Assembly (NCBI RefSeq): GCF_021603585.1
Contig: NZ_BQHI01000011.1
Span: forward strand, 113,952-177,951
Origin: Pseudomonas sputi
GTDB taxonomy: Bacteria; Pseudomonadota; Gammaproteobacteria; Pseudomonadales; Pseudomonadaceae
DNA: 64,000 nucleotides
Direction of reading: 5' to 3'
Part shown: piece by piece, positions 18,059 to 29,272 of the stretch
How the letters are laid out: each line of letters opens with the position of its first letter
Numbering within the stretch: the first letter of the stretch is position 1
The notes under the pieces: model-generated
What the model was told of the DNA's origin: nothing
Seen by the model: only the letters and a program-made list of their open reading frames with translations
Database searches by the model: none
Program-made: the position numbers and the translations under genes

Positions 18059-19230
18059 GGCAGCAGTTGCTCCCAGGCGGGAACGCCCATCGGTGGTTTT
18101 GGCAATTCTGGCAGCGGAGCAGGGTGGCTCGGCTGAATACCGTCGCGTTCCAGGGAGGCGATTACCCGGTCAGCGAAGTCCGGCGCCAGGGCCAGTTTGG
18201 TTGGCCAACCCACCAGCAGGCGACCTTCTTCGGCGAGGAAGGCATTGTCCGGACGGGTCAGGCCGGTTTGCAACGGTTCGGCGCGATCGACGCGCAGGGT
18301 CGCCCATTGCACGGTGCTCAGGTCGATCCATGGCAATAGCTGACCGAGTTCTTTCTGGGCGGTGGCGATCTGTTGCGCCGGCTCGCGCGCCACGCCTTCG
18401 GATTCGGCAATGTCGCCGCCCAGATACCAGACCCACTGACCGTCGGCTGCCGGGTGGGTGGTCACGGTAATGCGCGGCTTGGTACCGCCGCCGAGGCAAT
18501 GTGCGTACAGCGGCTTCAGGCCCGGGCCCTTGGCAATGATCATGTGCAGCGGCCGGCGTTGCATGGCCGGTTGGCTCAGGCCCAGCGTGCCGAGCAGGTC
18601 GGCCGTGCCGGCACCGGCACTGAGGACAATGCGCTGGGCGCGGATCTCGCGGCCGTCGACTTTCAGGCCAACCAGCACGCCGCTTTCGAGCAACGGCTCG
18701 AGGGTCTGACCAGCGAGCAGGCCGTCGCCCGACAAATCGGCCAGGCGCTGAATCAGGCTCGGTACATCAATCACCAGTTCGGCGAGACGGTAGACCTTGC
18801 CCTTGAAGCGTTTGTCCTGCAGGGCCGGCGGCAGTTGATCGCCCTTGACCTGATCGACCCGGCCACGCACCGCTTTGCTGGCAAAGAAACTGGTGAGGTT
18901 GCCGGCCAGGGTGCCGGGTGACCACAGGTAATGGGCCTCGGACAGCAGGCGCACGCCGCTCAGGTCCAGCTCGCCGTTGCCGGCCAGGGCTTCACGCCAG
19001 CGGCGCGGCATGTCGGCGATGGCTTCCGAGGCACCGGTCAGCGCACCGTGCAGCGCGTACTTGGCGCCACCGTGGATGATGCCCTGGGACTTCACACTCT
19101 GGCCGCCGCCGAGGCTGGCGCTTTCCACCAGCACGGTCGAGAAACCCTGGCGACGCAGGCGCGCGTTCAGCCAGAGACCGGCGACACCCGCGCCGACAAT
19201 CAGCACGTCGGTGGAAATTGGAGATGGCAT
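18055..19230 (-). CDS. FAD-dependent oxidoreductase (DAO family)
   Basis: 391 residues. The N-terminal dinucleotide-binding motif is VLIVGAGVAGLWLNARLRRQ followed by an acidic residue at the end of the second strand (VLVESASL), as in glycine/D-amino-acid oxidase-like proteins. Middle segments include IVLSAGAGTADLLG. Substrate not predictable. Upstream partner of the aldo/keto reductase with an ATGA-type overlap. Confidence 0.85.
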   Translation of the reverse strand: MPSPISTDVLIVGAGVAGLWLNARLRRQGFSTVLVESASLGGGQSVKSQGIIHGGAKYALHGALTGASEAIADMPRRWREALAGNGELDLSGVRLLSEAHYLWSPGTLAGNLTSFFASKAVRGRVDQVKGDQLPPALQDKRFKGKVYRLAELVIDVPSLIQRLADLSGDGLLAGQTLEPLLESGVLVGLKVDGREIRAQRIVLSAGAGTADLLGTLGLSQPAMQRRPLHMIIAKGPGLKPLYAHCLGGGTKPRITVTTHPAADGQWVWYLGGDIAESEGVAREPAQQIATAQKELGQLLPWIDLSTVQWATLRVDRAEPLQTGLTRPDNAFLAEEGRLLVGWPTKLALAPDFADRVIASLERDGIQPSHPAPLPELPKPPMGVPAWEQLLP

Positions 19231-19360
19231 GCAACGACCTCAGTGTTCAAGACGAGGGCGCAGTATACAGACTCGGGGAAAGGGGGGATTTGTCGATGAT
19301 CAACAGAGGGAAGGCGTGAGCCCTTACAGGCGCGAGTGCTTGCAAGGGCTCAAGTCAGGA

Positions 19361-19693
19361 TCAATGGCCGGCGGTTTTCGAGAACAGCTGAATCACCACC
19401 ACGCCGAGCACGATCAGCGCCATCCCGAGCATCGCCGGGATATCCAGCTTCTGCCCATAGATGAACAGCGCGGCGACACTGACCATCACGATGCCCATGC
19501 CGGCCCATACCGCGTAGGCCACGCCCACCGGCACGCTGCGTACCACGAGGGTCAGCATCCAGAACGCGATGCCATAACCGACGATGACCAGCAGCAGCGG
19601 CAACGGCGTGCTGAAGCCTTTGACGGCTTTCATCGAGACAGTGGCGATCACTTCGGCGCAGATGGCAATGGCCAGGTAGGCGTAGGCGGTCAT
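19361..19693 (-). CDS. emrE: Small multidrug resistance (SMR) efflux protein
   Basis: 110 residues, the canonical SMR length, starting at ATG 19693. Four hydrophobic segments; the essential Glu of span 1 is at position 14 (AIAICAEVIATVSMK) and the substrate-pocket segment GVAYAVWAGMGIV is present. Proton-driven export of lipophilic cations, working as a dimer in the inner membrane. Divergent from the LysR gene at 19796, the normal arrangement for a regulator and its target. A much longer frame running through the LysR gene on this strand is only a shadow. Confidence 0.85.
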   Translation of the reverse strand: MTAYAYLAIAICAEVIATVSMKAVKGFSTPLPLLLVIVGYGIAFWMLTLVVRSVPVGVAYAVWAGMGIVMVSVAALFIYGQKLDIPAMLGMALIVLGVVVIQLFSKTAGH

Positions 19694-19795
19694 GGTTTGA
19701 TCCTCATGTGAAACGTTGCTCTTGGGTCGGCATTCTAGAGACTCCCCAGATGCGGTAAAGTCATTACCTATCTGTTTACAAGATGGGTCGGCCTG

Positions 19796-20698
19796 ATGAG
19801 CATGCAGTGGAATCTGGAGCAATTGCGGGTGTTTGTCGGCGTTGCCGAGCAGCGCTCGTTTTCTGCCGTGGCGCGTCAGCAACGCAAGGCGCAGTCGGCG
19901 ATCAGCAGCGCGATTGCCATGCTCGAAGACGACCTCGGTGTCAGTCTGTTCGAGCGTAGCAGCGGTCGCCAGCCGGTTCTCACCGAGGCCGGGGAGGCGC
20001 TGTTGGAAGAGGCGCGGGAAGTGCTGCGTCAATGCGAGCGCCTGAATGGCCGGGCCGTGGCGATGATGCGTGGGCAGGAAGCGCAGCTGCGGGTGGCGCA
20101 GGACGAGGCGATGCCCTATCAGGCGCTGGTGGAAAGTTTTGCCGCGCTGGCCGAGCAGTTTCCCAGTCTGGAAGTCCAGCTGACCAGCGCCGCCCAGGGC
20201 GAAGTCTCGCGCAAACTGGTGGAACGCCGGGCCGATCTCGGGCTGTTGTTCTATCACGATGAAATCCCTGAAGCGCTGGAGCGCCGGGTGTTGGGCAGTG
20301 TGGAAATGGTCACGGTCTGCGGCGTCAACCATCCCTTGGCAGCGCAGGCTTACGTCACCTGCCAGCAACTGGCGCAGCATCGGCAGTTGTTGATGTCGAC
20401 CCAGACCAGCATTTATCCCGGCAACGAACCGGCGAGCCCGCAGGTATGGCGCGCTGACAGTTTCTACGTGATGGCCGAATGGCTGGTGCGTGACCTCGGC
20501 TGGGCCTGGCTGCCGCGCCACGTGGTGCAGTACTCGGCGTATCAGGACCTGATGGTGGAACTGGACAGCGAATGGACGCCGCCGGCGCTGGTGGTGGAAC
20601 TGGTCTGGCGCCGCGACGAACCCTTGGGGCCGGCCGCCCGCTGGCTGGCGGAGCGATTTGCCATACACCTGCGGGCGATCGGCGGCAAAAGCCGATAA
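19796..20698 (+). CDS. LysR-family transcriptional regulator
   Basis: 300 residues. The N-terminal winged helix-turn-helix is WNLEQLRVFVGVAEQRSFSA through QSAISSAIAMLEDDLGVSLF, followed by a periplasmic-binding-like effector domain from about residue 95. Start at ATG 19796 or ATG 19802, six bases apart. Divergent from the SMR pump with a 102-base gap, a likely site of regulation of both genes. Effector unknown. Confidence 0.85.
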   Translation: MSMQWNLEQLRVFVGVAEQRSFSAVARQQRKAQSAISSAIAMLEDDLGVSLFERSSGRQPVLTEAGEALLEEAREVLRQCERLNGRAVAMMRGQEAQLRVAQDEAMPYQALVESFAALAEQFPSLEVQLTSAAQGEVSRKLVERRADLGLLFYHDEIPEALERRVLGSVEMVTVCGVNHPLAAQAYVTCQQLAQHRQLLMSTQTSIYPGNEPASPQVWRADSFYVMAEWLVRDLGWAWLPRHVVQYSAYQDLMVELDSEWTPPALVVELVWRRDEPLGPAARWLAERFAIHLRAIGGKSR

Positions 20699-20709
20699 AC
20701 TCCGCCGCC

Positions 20710-21990
20710 ATGAATAGAACTCTCTACACCGCGCTGTTTTACCTGGGGCTGCCATTGGTGGCGATTCGGCTGTGGCTGCGTTCGCGCAAGGCGCCCGCGT
20801 ATGCCAAGCGGATTGGCGAACGTTTCTCCTATGGCATGCCGACCTTGCAACCGGGCGGCATCTGGGTTCACGCCGTGTCGGTGGGCGAGAGCATCGCCGC
20901 CGCGCCGATGATCCGTGCGCTGCTGCAACGTTATCCACAACTGCCGATCACCGTGACCTGCATGACGCCGACCGGATCGGAACGCATTCACGCGATGTTC
21001 GCCAACGAGCCACGCATCCAGCACTGCTACTTGCCTTACGACTTGCCCTGCGCGGCGGCGCGTTTTCTGGATCGCGTGCAGCCGAAACTGGCAGTGATCA
21101 TGGAAACCGAACTGTGGCCCAACCACATTCACCAATGTGCCAAACGCGGGATTGCGGTGGCATTGGCCAACGGGCGCCTGTCAGAGCGTTCGGCCAAGGG
21201 TTATGGCCGGTTCAGCCAACTGACCGCGCCGATGCTCGCCGAGATGAGCCTGTTCGCCGTGCAGACCGAGGCCGAAGCCCAGCGCTTCCGTGATCTCGGT
21301 GCGCGCCCTGAGACAGTCGAAGTCACCGGCTCGATCAAGTTCGATCTGACTATCGACCCGCAACTGCTGCAACGCGCTGCTGAACTGCGTGGCCAATGGC
21401 AGGCGCTGGAGCGTCCGGTGTGGATCGCCGCCAGCACCCATGAAGGCGAAGACGAAGTGGTGCTGAATGCTCACCGTCGCCTGTTGGCCAACCATCCCGA
21501 TGCGCTGCTGATTCTGGTGCCGCGTCACCCGGAGCGTTTCAACTCGGTGTTCGAGTTGTGTCAGCGTGAAGGCTTGGCCACGGTGCGCCGTTCGACCGGT
21601 GCGAATGTCGATGCGCAGACTTCGGTGCTGCTCGGCGACACCATGGGCGAGCTGCTGTTTCTCTATGCCCTGGCCGACAGCGCATTCGTCGGCGGCAGCC
21701 TGGTGCCCAACGGCGGGCACAACCTGCTGGAGCCGGCCGCGCTGGCGAAACCGGTGATCAGCGGCCCCCATCTGTTCAACTTCCTCGACATTGCCGCGCA
21801 ATTGCGCAGCGCCGGGGCGTTGGCCGAGGTGGATGACGCCGAAGGTCTGGCGACAGAAGTGCAGCGTCTGTTTGAACTGCCGCGTGACGCACAACGCATG
21901 GCAGAAGCCGGGCTGAGCGTGATGCGCCGCAATCAGGGCGCGTTGCAGCGCTTGCTCGATGGCCTTGGAAGGTTGATCGACCGCGCATAA
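20710..21990 (+). CDS. waaA: Kdo transferase WaaA
   Basis: 426 residues from ATG 20710, 11 bases after the LysR stop. It adds Kdo residues from CMP-Kdo to lipid IVA at the inner membrane, the first step of core assembly. The N-terminal hydrophobic anchor is TLYTALFYLGLPLVAIRLW. Next comes the KdtA signature GGIWVHAVSVGESIAAAPM with its catalytic Glu, then METELWPN; the C-terminal donor domain has WIAASTHEGEDE and FVGGSLVPNGGHNLLEPAAL. A strong bidirectional hairpin follows the stop. Confidence 0.95.
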   Translation: MNRTLYTALFYLGLPLVAIRLWLRSRKAPAYAKRIGERFSYGMPTLQPGGIWVHAVSVGESIAAAPMIRALLQRYPQLPITVTCMTPTGSERIHAMFANEPRIQHCYLPYDLPCAAARFLDRVQPKLAVIMETELWPNHIHQCAKRGIAVALANGRLSERSAKGYGRFSQLTAPMLAEMSLFAVQTEAEAQRFRDLGARPETVEVTGSIKFDLTIDPQLLQRAAELRGQWQALERPVWIAASTHEGEDEVVLNAHRRLLANHPDALLILVPRHPERFNSVFELCQREGLATVRRSTGANVDAQTSVLLGDTMGELLFLYALADSAFVGGSLVPNGGHNLLEPAALAKPVISGPHLFNFLDIAAQLRSAGALAEVDDAEGLATEVQRLFELPRDAQRMAEAGLSVMRRNQGALQRLLDGLGRLIDRA

Positions 21991-22018
21991 AAAAACGCAG
22001 CCTCAGGGCTGCGTTTTT
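21991..22018. terminator. Bidirectional terminator between waaA and tolC-like gene
   Basis: A 12-bp perfect stem AAAAACGCAGCC/GGCTGCGTTTTT around loop TCAG, with A and T tracts on the two sides. It lies directly between the two convergent stop codons. Confidence 0.9.
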
Positions 22019-22021
22019 TGT

Positions 22022-23455
22022 TCAGGGCCGGGCCTTGAGCTGGGCTTCGGCAGCCTTGGCCAGATCCGGCGGCAGGAAATCCTTGTCCGGGTTGTAGTCG
22101 GCCTTCAGGTAGCGGGTCAGATCCTGCAAGTCACCCGGGTTCAACGTCCCTGCCGCCTGTTTCAGGCGCAGGTTATCGAGGATGTAGTCGTAGCGGGTGT
22201 TGTTGTAGTTGCGCACCGAGGTGTAGAGCTGACGCTGGGCGTCGAGCACATCGACGATGTTGCGCGTGCCCACCTGATAGCCGATTTCCGTGGCTTCCAC
22301 CGCGCTCTGGTTGGAGATGATCGACTGGCGGCGCGCCTGCACCTGCTCGACGTCGGTGTTCACTGCACGGTGCAGGTTGCGAGTGTTCTCTACCACTTGC
22401 CGACGCAGGCCTTCACGCTGCTGTTCGGTCTGGTCGAGCCGTGAATAGGACTCGCGCACTTGCGAACTGGTCAGCCCGCCGCTGTAGATCGGGATGTTCA
22501 GTTGCAGGCCCACGGTGCTTTGCTCGACGTTGCCACTGTAAGGCGTACCGAACGCGTTCGGGTTGGAGAAACCGAGGGCGTCGTTGTCGCCTTTTTCGTA
22601 TTTGGCCACGGCGTCGAGGGTCGGCAGGTGGCCGGCCTTGCGCTGTTTCAGGGTCTGTTCGGCGGAGCTGACCGCGTAGTTGCTGGCCAGCAGATTAAGG
22701 TTCTGTTTCGCGGCGGTATCGACCCAGGCCTTGGCGTCGTTCGGTGCCGGCGGCAGGATCGGCAGGGTGTGGACGATGCCCTGGATCGAGTTGTACTGGC
22801 GGTTGGTCAGGGTGATCAGCGCTTCGAACGCATCATCGACCTGACGCTGGGCGACGATCCGGTTGGCCCGTGCGGTGTCGTAACTGGCTTGCGATTGCAG
22901 CACGTCGGTCTTGTCCGACAGGCCCACGTCGAAGCGCTCGTTGGACTGGTCGAGCTGGCGCTTGAACGCGGCTTCCTCGGCCTTGGTCGAGGCCAGGTTG
23001 TCCTGGCTGCGCAATACGTTGAAGTAGCTTTCGGCGGTTTGCAGGATCAGGTTCTGCTCGGTGGCCGAGAGTTGCAGTGCGGCCTGCTCGTTGACGTCCT
23101 TGGCGGCCTGGTACTGGAACCAGCGATCGGCGCGGAACAGCGGTTGTGCCAGGGTCGCCTGATAGGAGTGCGCGCTGCGATTGGCGATGGCCGAGGGCTG
23201 GTCGATCGACGTGCGCACGTTGGCGACTTCAGCACCGCCGGACAGATTCGGCAGCAGCCCGGCGCGGGCCTGGGGCACGACCTCTTTCTGCGCGCCGTAC
23301 TGGGCGCGGGCGGCGGCCAGGTCGGCGTTGTTGTCGACGGCTTCCTGATAGACGCTGACCAGATCAGTCTTGGTCGATAAAGGCGCTTCTGCTGCCCAGG
23401 CCGTTGCGGTGGACGCACAAGACACGGCGACAGCCAGTGAGAGTTTGCGCAGCAT
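22022..23455 (-). CDS. tolC: TolC-family outer-membrane channel
   Basis: 477 residues from ATG 23455 with a Sec signal peptide (MLRKLSLAVAVSCASTATAWA, cut after AWA). Two tandem outer-membrane efflux repeats; segments include VVPQARAGLLPNLSGG and the matching second-half QRKAGHLPTLDAVAKY, and the C-terminal half has IPIYSGGLTSSQVRESYSRL. It forms the trimeric exit duct for tripartite pumps and type I secretion. In P. aeruginosa the gene next to thiC is opmH (PA4974, recalled). It is divergent from thiC, and the shared upstream region is 448 bases. Confidence 0.9.
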   Translation of the reverse strand: MLRKLSLAVAVSCASTATAWAAEAPLSTKTDLVSVYQEAVDNNADLAAARAQYGAQKEVVPQARAGLLPNLSGGAEVANVRTSIDQPSAIANRSAHSYQATLAQPLFRADRWFQYQAAKDVNEQAALQLSATEQNLILQTAESYFNVLRSQDNLASTKAEEAAFKRQLDQSNERFDVGLSDKTDVLQSQASYDTARANRIVAQRQVDDAFEALITLTNRQYNSIQGIVHTLPILPPAPNDAKAWVDTAAKQNLNLLASNYAVSSAEQTLKQRKAGHLPTLDAVAKYEKGDNDALGFSNPNAFGTPYSGNVEQSTVGLQLNIPIYSGGLTSSQVRESYSRLDQTEQQREGLRRQVVENTRNLHRAVNTDVEQVQARRQSIISNQSAVEATEIGYQVGTRNIVDVLDAQRQLYTSVRNYNNTRYDYILDNLRLKQAAGTLNPGDLQDLTRYLKADYNPDKDFLPPDLAKAAEAQLKARP

Positions 23456-23654
23456 GAGGCGATCCCTAGCATGAATATTATGGAAATAATCCGGGCGCCA
23501 AAGGTAAGGCGCGGCCCCTGCAGCGTCAAGGCGCAGCATGGCGTAGCGAGTGTAGTTGCGCAGGCCGCAGGCAACAATCTGCCAATTGCGCCATTCATCA
23601 TGGTGTTTGCCGCGGTGTTGGCGTTCTTTGCCGGTTGTGTCTAGACTGGCCGGG
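23456..23654. other. Upstream region between tolC and the TPP riboswitch
   Basis: No gene seen. The stretch should hold the divergent promoters for the TolC-like gene and thiC. A thiC promoter must lie upstream of 23655, but I cannot point to convincing -35/-10 boxes. Confidence 0.5.
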
Positions 23655-25793
<2,139 letters not shown>

Positions 25794-25802
25794 TCCCGCA
25801 CT

Positions 25803-25833
25803 GATCGTTCCCACGCGGAGCGTGGGAACGATC
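25803..25833. repeat. REP-like palindrome after thiC
   Basis: Perfect 14-bp inverted repeat GATCGTTCCCACGC/GCGTGGGAACGATC around a 3-base loop. The core (CGTTCCCACGC) looks like the repetitive extragenic palindromes common in fluorescent pseudomonads. It sits between thiC and cytX and may weaken read-through; there is no T tract. Confidence 0.6.
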
Positions 25834-25877
25834 ACAAAGATCTCAATGACAAAAAATACTCCTCCGAGATAACACCC

Positions 25878-27170
25878 TTGAGCATTCAACCCGGTACTTA
25901 TTCCCCCGACCTCGCCGTGTCCGCCGACAAGCGTGTGTTCGGCGGTCGTGATCTCTTTTCCCTGTGGTTTTCCCTCGGCATCGGCCTGATGGTGTTGCAG
26001 ACCGGCGCGTTGCTGGCGCCGGGGCTGGGCCTGTCGGGATCACTGCTGGCGATTTTCCTTGGCACCCTGGTCGGCGTCCTGTTGCTGGCTGCCGTTGGCG
26101 TGATCGGCAGCGACACCGGCCTGTCGTCGATGGCCGCGCTGAAACTCAGCCTCGGCAGCAAAGGCGCGAGCCTGCCGGCGCTGCTTAACCTGCTGCAACT
26201 GATCGGTTGGGGTTCGTTCGAAATCATCGTCATGCGCGATGCGGCGAGCCTGCTCGGCACTCGTGCATTCAGCGAAGGTTCGCTGTGGGCCAGTCCGATG
26301 TTGTGGACGCTGTGCTTCGGTGCGCTGGCGACCTTGCTCGCGGTCAGCGGGCCGTTGACGTTCGTGCGCAAGATCCTGCGCAAATGGGGCATCTGGCTGA
26401 TTCTGGCCGCGTGCCTCTGGCTGACCTGGAATCTCTTCGCCAAGGCCGATCTCGCCGCCTTGTGGGCGCAGGCCGGGGATGGCTCGATGCCGCTCGCCGT
26501 GGGTTTCGACATTGCGATTGCGATGCCGCTGTCGTGGCTGCCGCTGATTGCCGACTACTCGCGTTTCGGCAAGCGGGCGAAGAACGTATTCGGCGGCACG
26601 GCGATCGGTTTCTTCATTGGCAACTTCTGGCTGATGAGCCTGGGCGTGGCCTACACCCTGGCCTTTGCGCCAAGTGGTGAAGTCAACGCGCTGCTGCTGG
26701 CACTGGCCGGTGCCGGCCTGGGCATTCCGCTGCTGCTGATTCTGCTGGACGAGTCGGAAAACGCATTCGCCGACATTCACTCGGCGGCGGTTTCCAGCGG
26801 GATTGTGTTGCGTCTGAAAGTCGAGCATCTGGCGCTGGCCATCGGTGTGATCTGCACCCTGATCGCCTTGCTCGCGCCATTGGCGCAGTACCAGAACTTC
26901 CTGCTGTTGATCGGTTCGGTGTTCGCGCCGCTGTTCGGCGTGGTGCTGGTGGATCATTTCATCCTGCGCAAGCGCAGTGCTCAGGTGGCGTCGGCCGCGT
27001 TGCGCTGGCCGGCGCTATTGGCCTGGCTGGGTGGCATCAGCACCTATCACCTGCTGGCCAATCTGTACCCGGATGTCGGCGCAACCCTGCCGGCGCTGGT
27101 GCTGGCAGGGCTGCTGCAACTCGTGCTCGGCCGGGCTTTCAGTTACGGCCGGGAAACAGCTCGGGCTTGA
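25878..27170 (+). CDS. cytX: Putative hydroxymethylpyrimidine transporter CytX
   Basis: 430 residues starting at TTG 25878. About twelve hydrophobic segments in the NCS1 (purine/cytosine permease) family. The N-terminus has FGGRDLFSLWFSLGIGLMVL and the mid part ADYSRFGKRAKNVFGGT, as in CytX. It probably imports HMP, the thiamine pyrimidine precursor; being just downstream of riboswitch-controlled thiC supports this. Its last 32 bases overlap the 3' end of the convergent DUF3298 gene. Confidence 0.8.
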   Translation: MSIQPGTYSPDLAVSADKRVFGGRDLFSLWFSLGIGLMVLQTGALLAPGLGLSGSLLAIFLGTLVGVLLLAAVGVIGSDTGLSSMAALKLSLGSKGASLPALLNLLQLIGWGSFEIIVMRDAASLLGTRAFSEGSLWASPMLWTLCFGALATLLAVSGPLTFVRKILRKWGIWLILAACLWLTWNLFAKADLAALWAQAGDGSMPLAVGFDIAIAMPLSWLPLIADYSRFGKRAKNVFGGTAIGFFIGNFWLMSLGVAYTLAFAPSGEVNALLLALAGAGLGIPLLLILLDESENAFADIHSAAVSSGIVLRLKVEHLALAIGVICTLIALLAPLAQYQNFLLLIGSVFAPLFGVVLVDHFILRKRSAQVASAALRWPALLAWLGGISTYHLLANLYPDVGATLPALVLAGLLQLVLGRAFSYGRETARA

Positions 27171-27885
27171 GAATGCCGTTCAGGCGCGGGTAAGGGATCT
27201 TCAGTTCGACGTGGCCCAGCGCATAAGGCGCAATGGTGGTCACGTCGTACTTGAGGATCACACCGCCGTAGGTCAGTGCCACGTTCGGGGTTTTAACGAA
27301 CGGCCAGCTCTTCACGAATTCCGGTTCCTGATCGAGCTTGGTGCTGATCAGCCAGCTGTTGTGCGCGACTTGCGCCGCTTTCCAGAACGCCTCTTCCTGA
27401 CCCGGCAGCAACATGTCCGAGAGGGTCAGTACCTTGTGCTGCTGGCGCGAATAGTTGATGAAACCGCGTCCCGGCGTACCGTGGGCACCGCCGGTGTCCA
27501 GGTAGCTCGAGGTTTCGATGATCACCAGACCGTCATGCTGCTCGCGTACTTTCGCCTGCAAATAGCTGCTGTTGCGCGGGCCGGCGTTGGCCAGGAACTG
27601 CTCGCGATACGCTGCCAGCGTCGGCGCCACCGGGGAGTTCGGTGCGGTGCGGGTCATTTGCAGCAGGCGTTTTTCGATGATGCCGTCCAGCGCCGGTTCT
27701 GCCGGGAAGCGCAGCGTATCGATGTTCACCAGCGGGCAGTCCTGGTTGGAACAACCCGGTTTCAGCGTTTCCGAGGCGTCGCGGGTGGTTTCCAGCGGCG
27801 TGCGGTAGTTGGGCTGGAACAGGCTGGCGCAGGCGCCCAGGGTCAGGGCGATGGCGGCCACGGAGGCGATTTTGAAAAGCGACAT
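27139..27885 (-). CDS. DUF3298/RsiV-like lipoprotein
   Basis: 248 residues from ATG 27885, chosen because it gives a proper lipoprotein signal MSLFKIASVAAIALTLGACAS with lipobox LGAC. The mature part has the DUF3298/DUF4163 pattern: LIISTSYLDTGGAHGTPGR-type segment (actual VIIETSSYLDTGGAHGTPGR), then INYSRQQHKVLTLSDMLLPG, and a C-terminal TYGGVILKYDVTTIAPYALG before the end. Found on the outer membrane or periplasmic face; function unknown (relatives include the lysozyme-binding RsiV domain). Tail-to-tail overlap with cytX. Confidence 0.8.
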   Translation of the reverse strand: MSLFKIASVAAIALTLGACASLFQPNYRTPLETTRDASETLKPGCSNQDCPLVNIDTLRFPAEPALDGIIEKRLLQMTRTAPNSPVAPTLAAYREQFLANAGPRNSSYLQAKVREQHDGLVIIETSSYLDTGGAHGTPGRGFINYSRQQHKVLTLSDMLLPGQEEAFWKAAQVAHNSWLISTKLDQEPEFVKSWPFVKTPNVALTYGGVILKYDVTTIAPYALGHVELKIPYPRLNGILKPELFPGRN

Positions 27886-28106
27886 GGGCGTCCTTTCTGA
27901 AGCAGGGGAAGGCAAAAAGTTACCGCTTCGACTCTCAACGAAGCGGTCAGTTCGCCACTAAGCTAATTAGAGTGGGTTTCGCCTCCACCGTCCATCCCGC
28001 TGACAGTAAAGGGGCTGCATCAAACGTCACGGGCGCGTTAGGATGGCGCGAAGTCGAGGTTGCCGGTAAGGCGCCTCGTGTTGGATTTGCAGTAAAGAGG
28101 ATGCTC

Positions 28107-28724
28107 ATGACCGATTTTGCCAAAGCCATTCCCACCGCCGTCGATATCGTGCGACGCGAGCAGTGCTACAAGGGCTTCTACAAGCTCGACCGTCTGCACT
28201 TGCGCCACGAACTGTTCGCCGGTGGCATGAGCCGCGAAATCAATCGTGAGCTGTTCGTGCGCCACGATGCCGTGTGCATGCTGCCTTACGATCCGCAGCG
28301 CGATGAAGTGGTGCTGATCGAACAGTTTCGTGTCGGCGCTCTGGGCAAGGCGGACAACCCGTGGCTGGTGGAACTGGTCGCCGGTCTGATCGACAAGGAC
28401 GAACAGCCGGAAGAAGTTGCTCACCGCGAGGCACAGGAGGAAGCTGGGCTGGACATCAAGGCCTTGTGGCCGATGACCAAATACTTTCCGTCGCCGGGTG
28501 GCAGCAACGAATTCGTGCATTTGTATCTGGGGCGTTGCAGCACCGAAGGCGCGGGCGGCCTGCATGGGCTGGAGGAAGAAGCCGAAGATATTCGCGTCAC
28601 GGTCTGGGCCTTTGAAGATGCCTTGCAGGCCGTACGTGACGGACGGATTGCCAATGCGGCGAGCATCATCGCCTTGCAGTGGCTGGCGCTCAATCGCGCC
28701 GAAGTGAGGGGGCTATGGTCGTAA
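28107..28724 (+). CDS. nudF: ADP-ribose pyrophosphatase (Nudix)
   Basis: 205 residues from ATG 28107; the AAAGAGG ribosome site at 28094-28100 fits this ATG better than the one at 28101. The Nudix box is complete: GLIDKDEQPEEVAHREAQEEAGL (shown here as G-x5-E-x7-REAQEEAG). It hydrolyses ADP-ribose and possibly ADP-glucose to AMP and sugar phosphate. First gene of nudF-DUF1249-cpdA-yqiA, the same order as around E. coli parE. Confidence 0.9.
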   Translation: MTDFAKAIPTAVDIVRREQCYKGFYKLDRLHLRHELFAGGMSREINRELFVRHDAVCMLPYDPQRDEVVLIEQFRVGALGKADNPWLVELVAGLIDKDEQPEEVAHREAQEEAGLDIKALWPMTKYFPSPGGSNEFVHLYLGRCSTEGAGGLHGLEEEAEDIRVTVWAFEDALQAVRDGRIANAASIIALQWLALNRAEVRGLWS

Positions 28725-29167
28725 ACAAGTTGCGCGATCGCTACCGCGTCGACCTCGTGGGGCTGCAAGCCGCCTGCGAGGCGAACTACGCGCGCCTGAT
28801 GCGACTGTTGCCGGACATGCGCAGCGACCCCGAAGCCCGGCGCATCGCCGTGACCCAGGGCGACCAGATGCTTGGCGTGCTGACTCTGGAAGTGCTGCAG
28901 GCCTGTCCGTACACCACGACCCTGCAAGTGCGCCAGGAACACAGCCTGCCGTGGCTGCCGGTGCCGCAACTGGAAGTGCAGGTCTATCACGACGCGCGCA
29001 TGGCCGAGGTGGTCAGCGCCGAGCATGCGCGACGTTTTCGCGGCGTCTATCCTTACCCGAATGCGGCCATGCATCAGCCGGATGAAAAGTCCCAGCTCAA
29101 TCTGTTCCTGGGCGAATGGTTGAGTCACTGCCTGGCGTGCGGACACGAATACGCGGCGGTCCGATAA
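28715..29167 (+). CDS. DUF1249 protein (YqiB-like)
   Basis: 150 residues from ATG 28715, overlapping the nudF stop by 10 bases with GAGGGG just upstream. It contains YRVDLVGLQAACEANYARLM and a conserved HxPDEKSQLNLFLGEWLSHC-type C-terminus. The family is always found with nudF and cpdA in gammaproteobacteria; function unknown. Confidence 0.85.
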   Translation: MVVNKLRDRYRVDLVGLQAACEANYARLMRLLPDMRSDPEARRIAVTQGDQMLGVLTLEVLQACPYTTTLQVRQEHSLPWLPVPQLEVQVYHDARMAEVVSAEHARRFRGVYPYPNAAMHQPDEKSQLNLFLGEWLSHCLACGHEYAAVR

Positions 29168-29272
29168 CCGCCGCAAGTTGTGAACTGCGTCCGGTTCGCC
29201 GGTTTCTCTTTGCGCTGTCCCCCCGCATAATTGCCGCACCTATCCAGTCCCGTGATCCCCGGGGAGAACGCC

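Noticed and set aside
19361-20938. 525-residue minus-strand frame containing the SMR pump
   Set aside because: Only the last 110 residues are the SMR protein with its own ATG at 19693; the rest is antisense to the LysR gene.
25803-25833. Calling the palindrome after thiC an intrinsic terminator
   Set aside because: The stem is perfect but no T tract follows; the core resembles a REP repeat of fluorescent pseudomonads.
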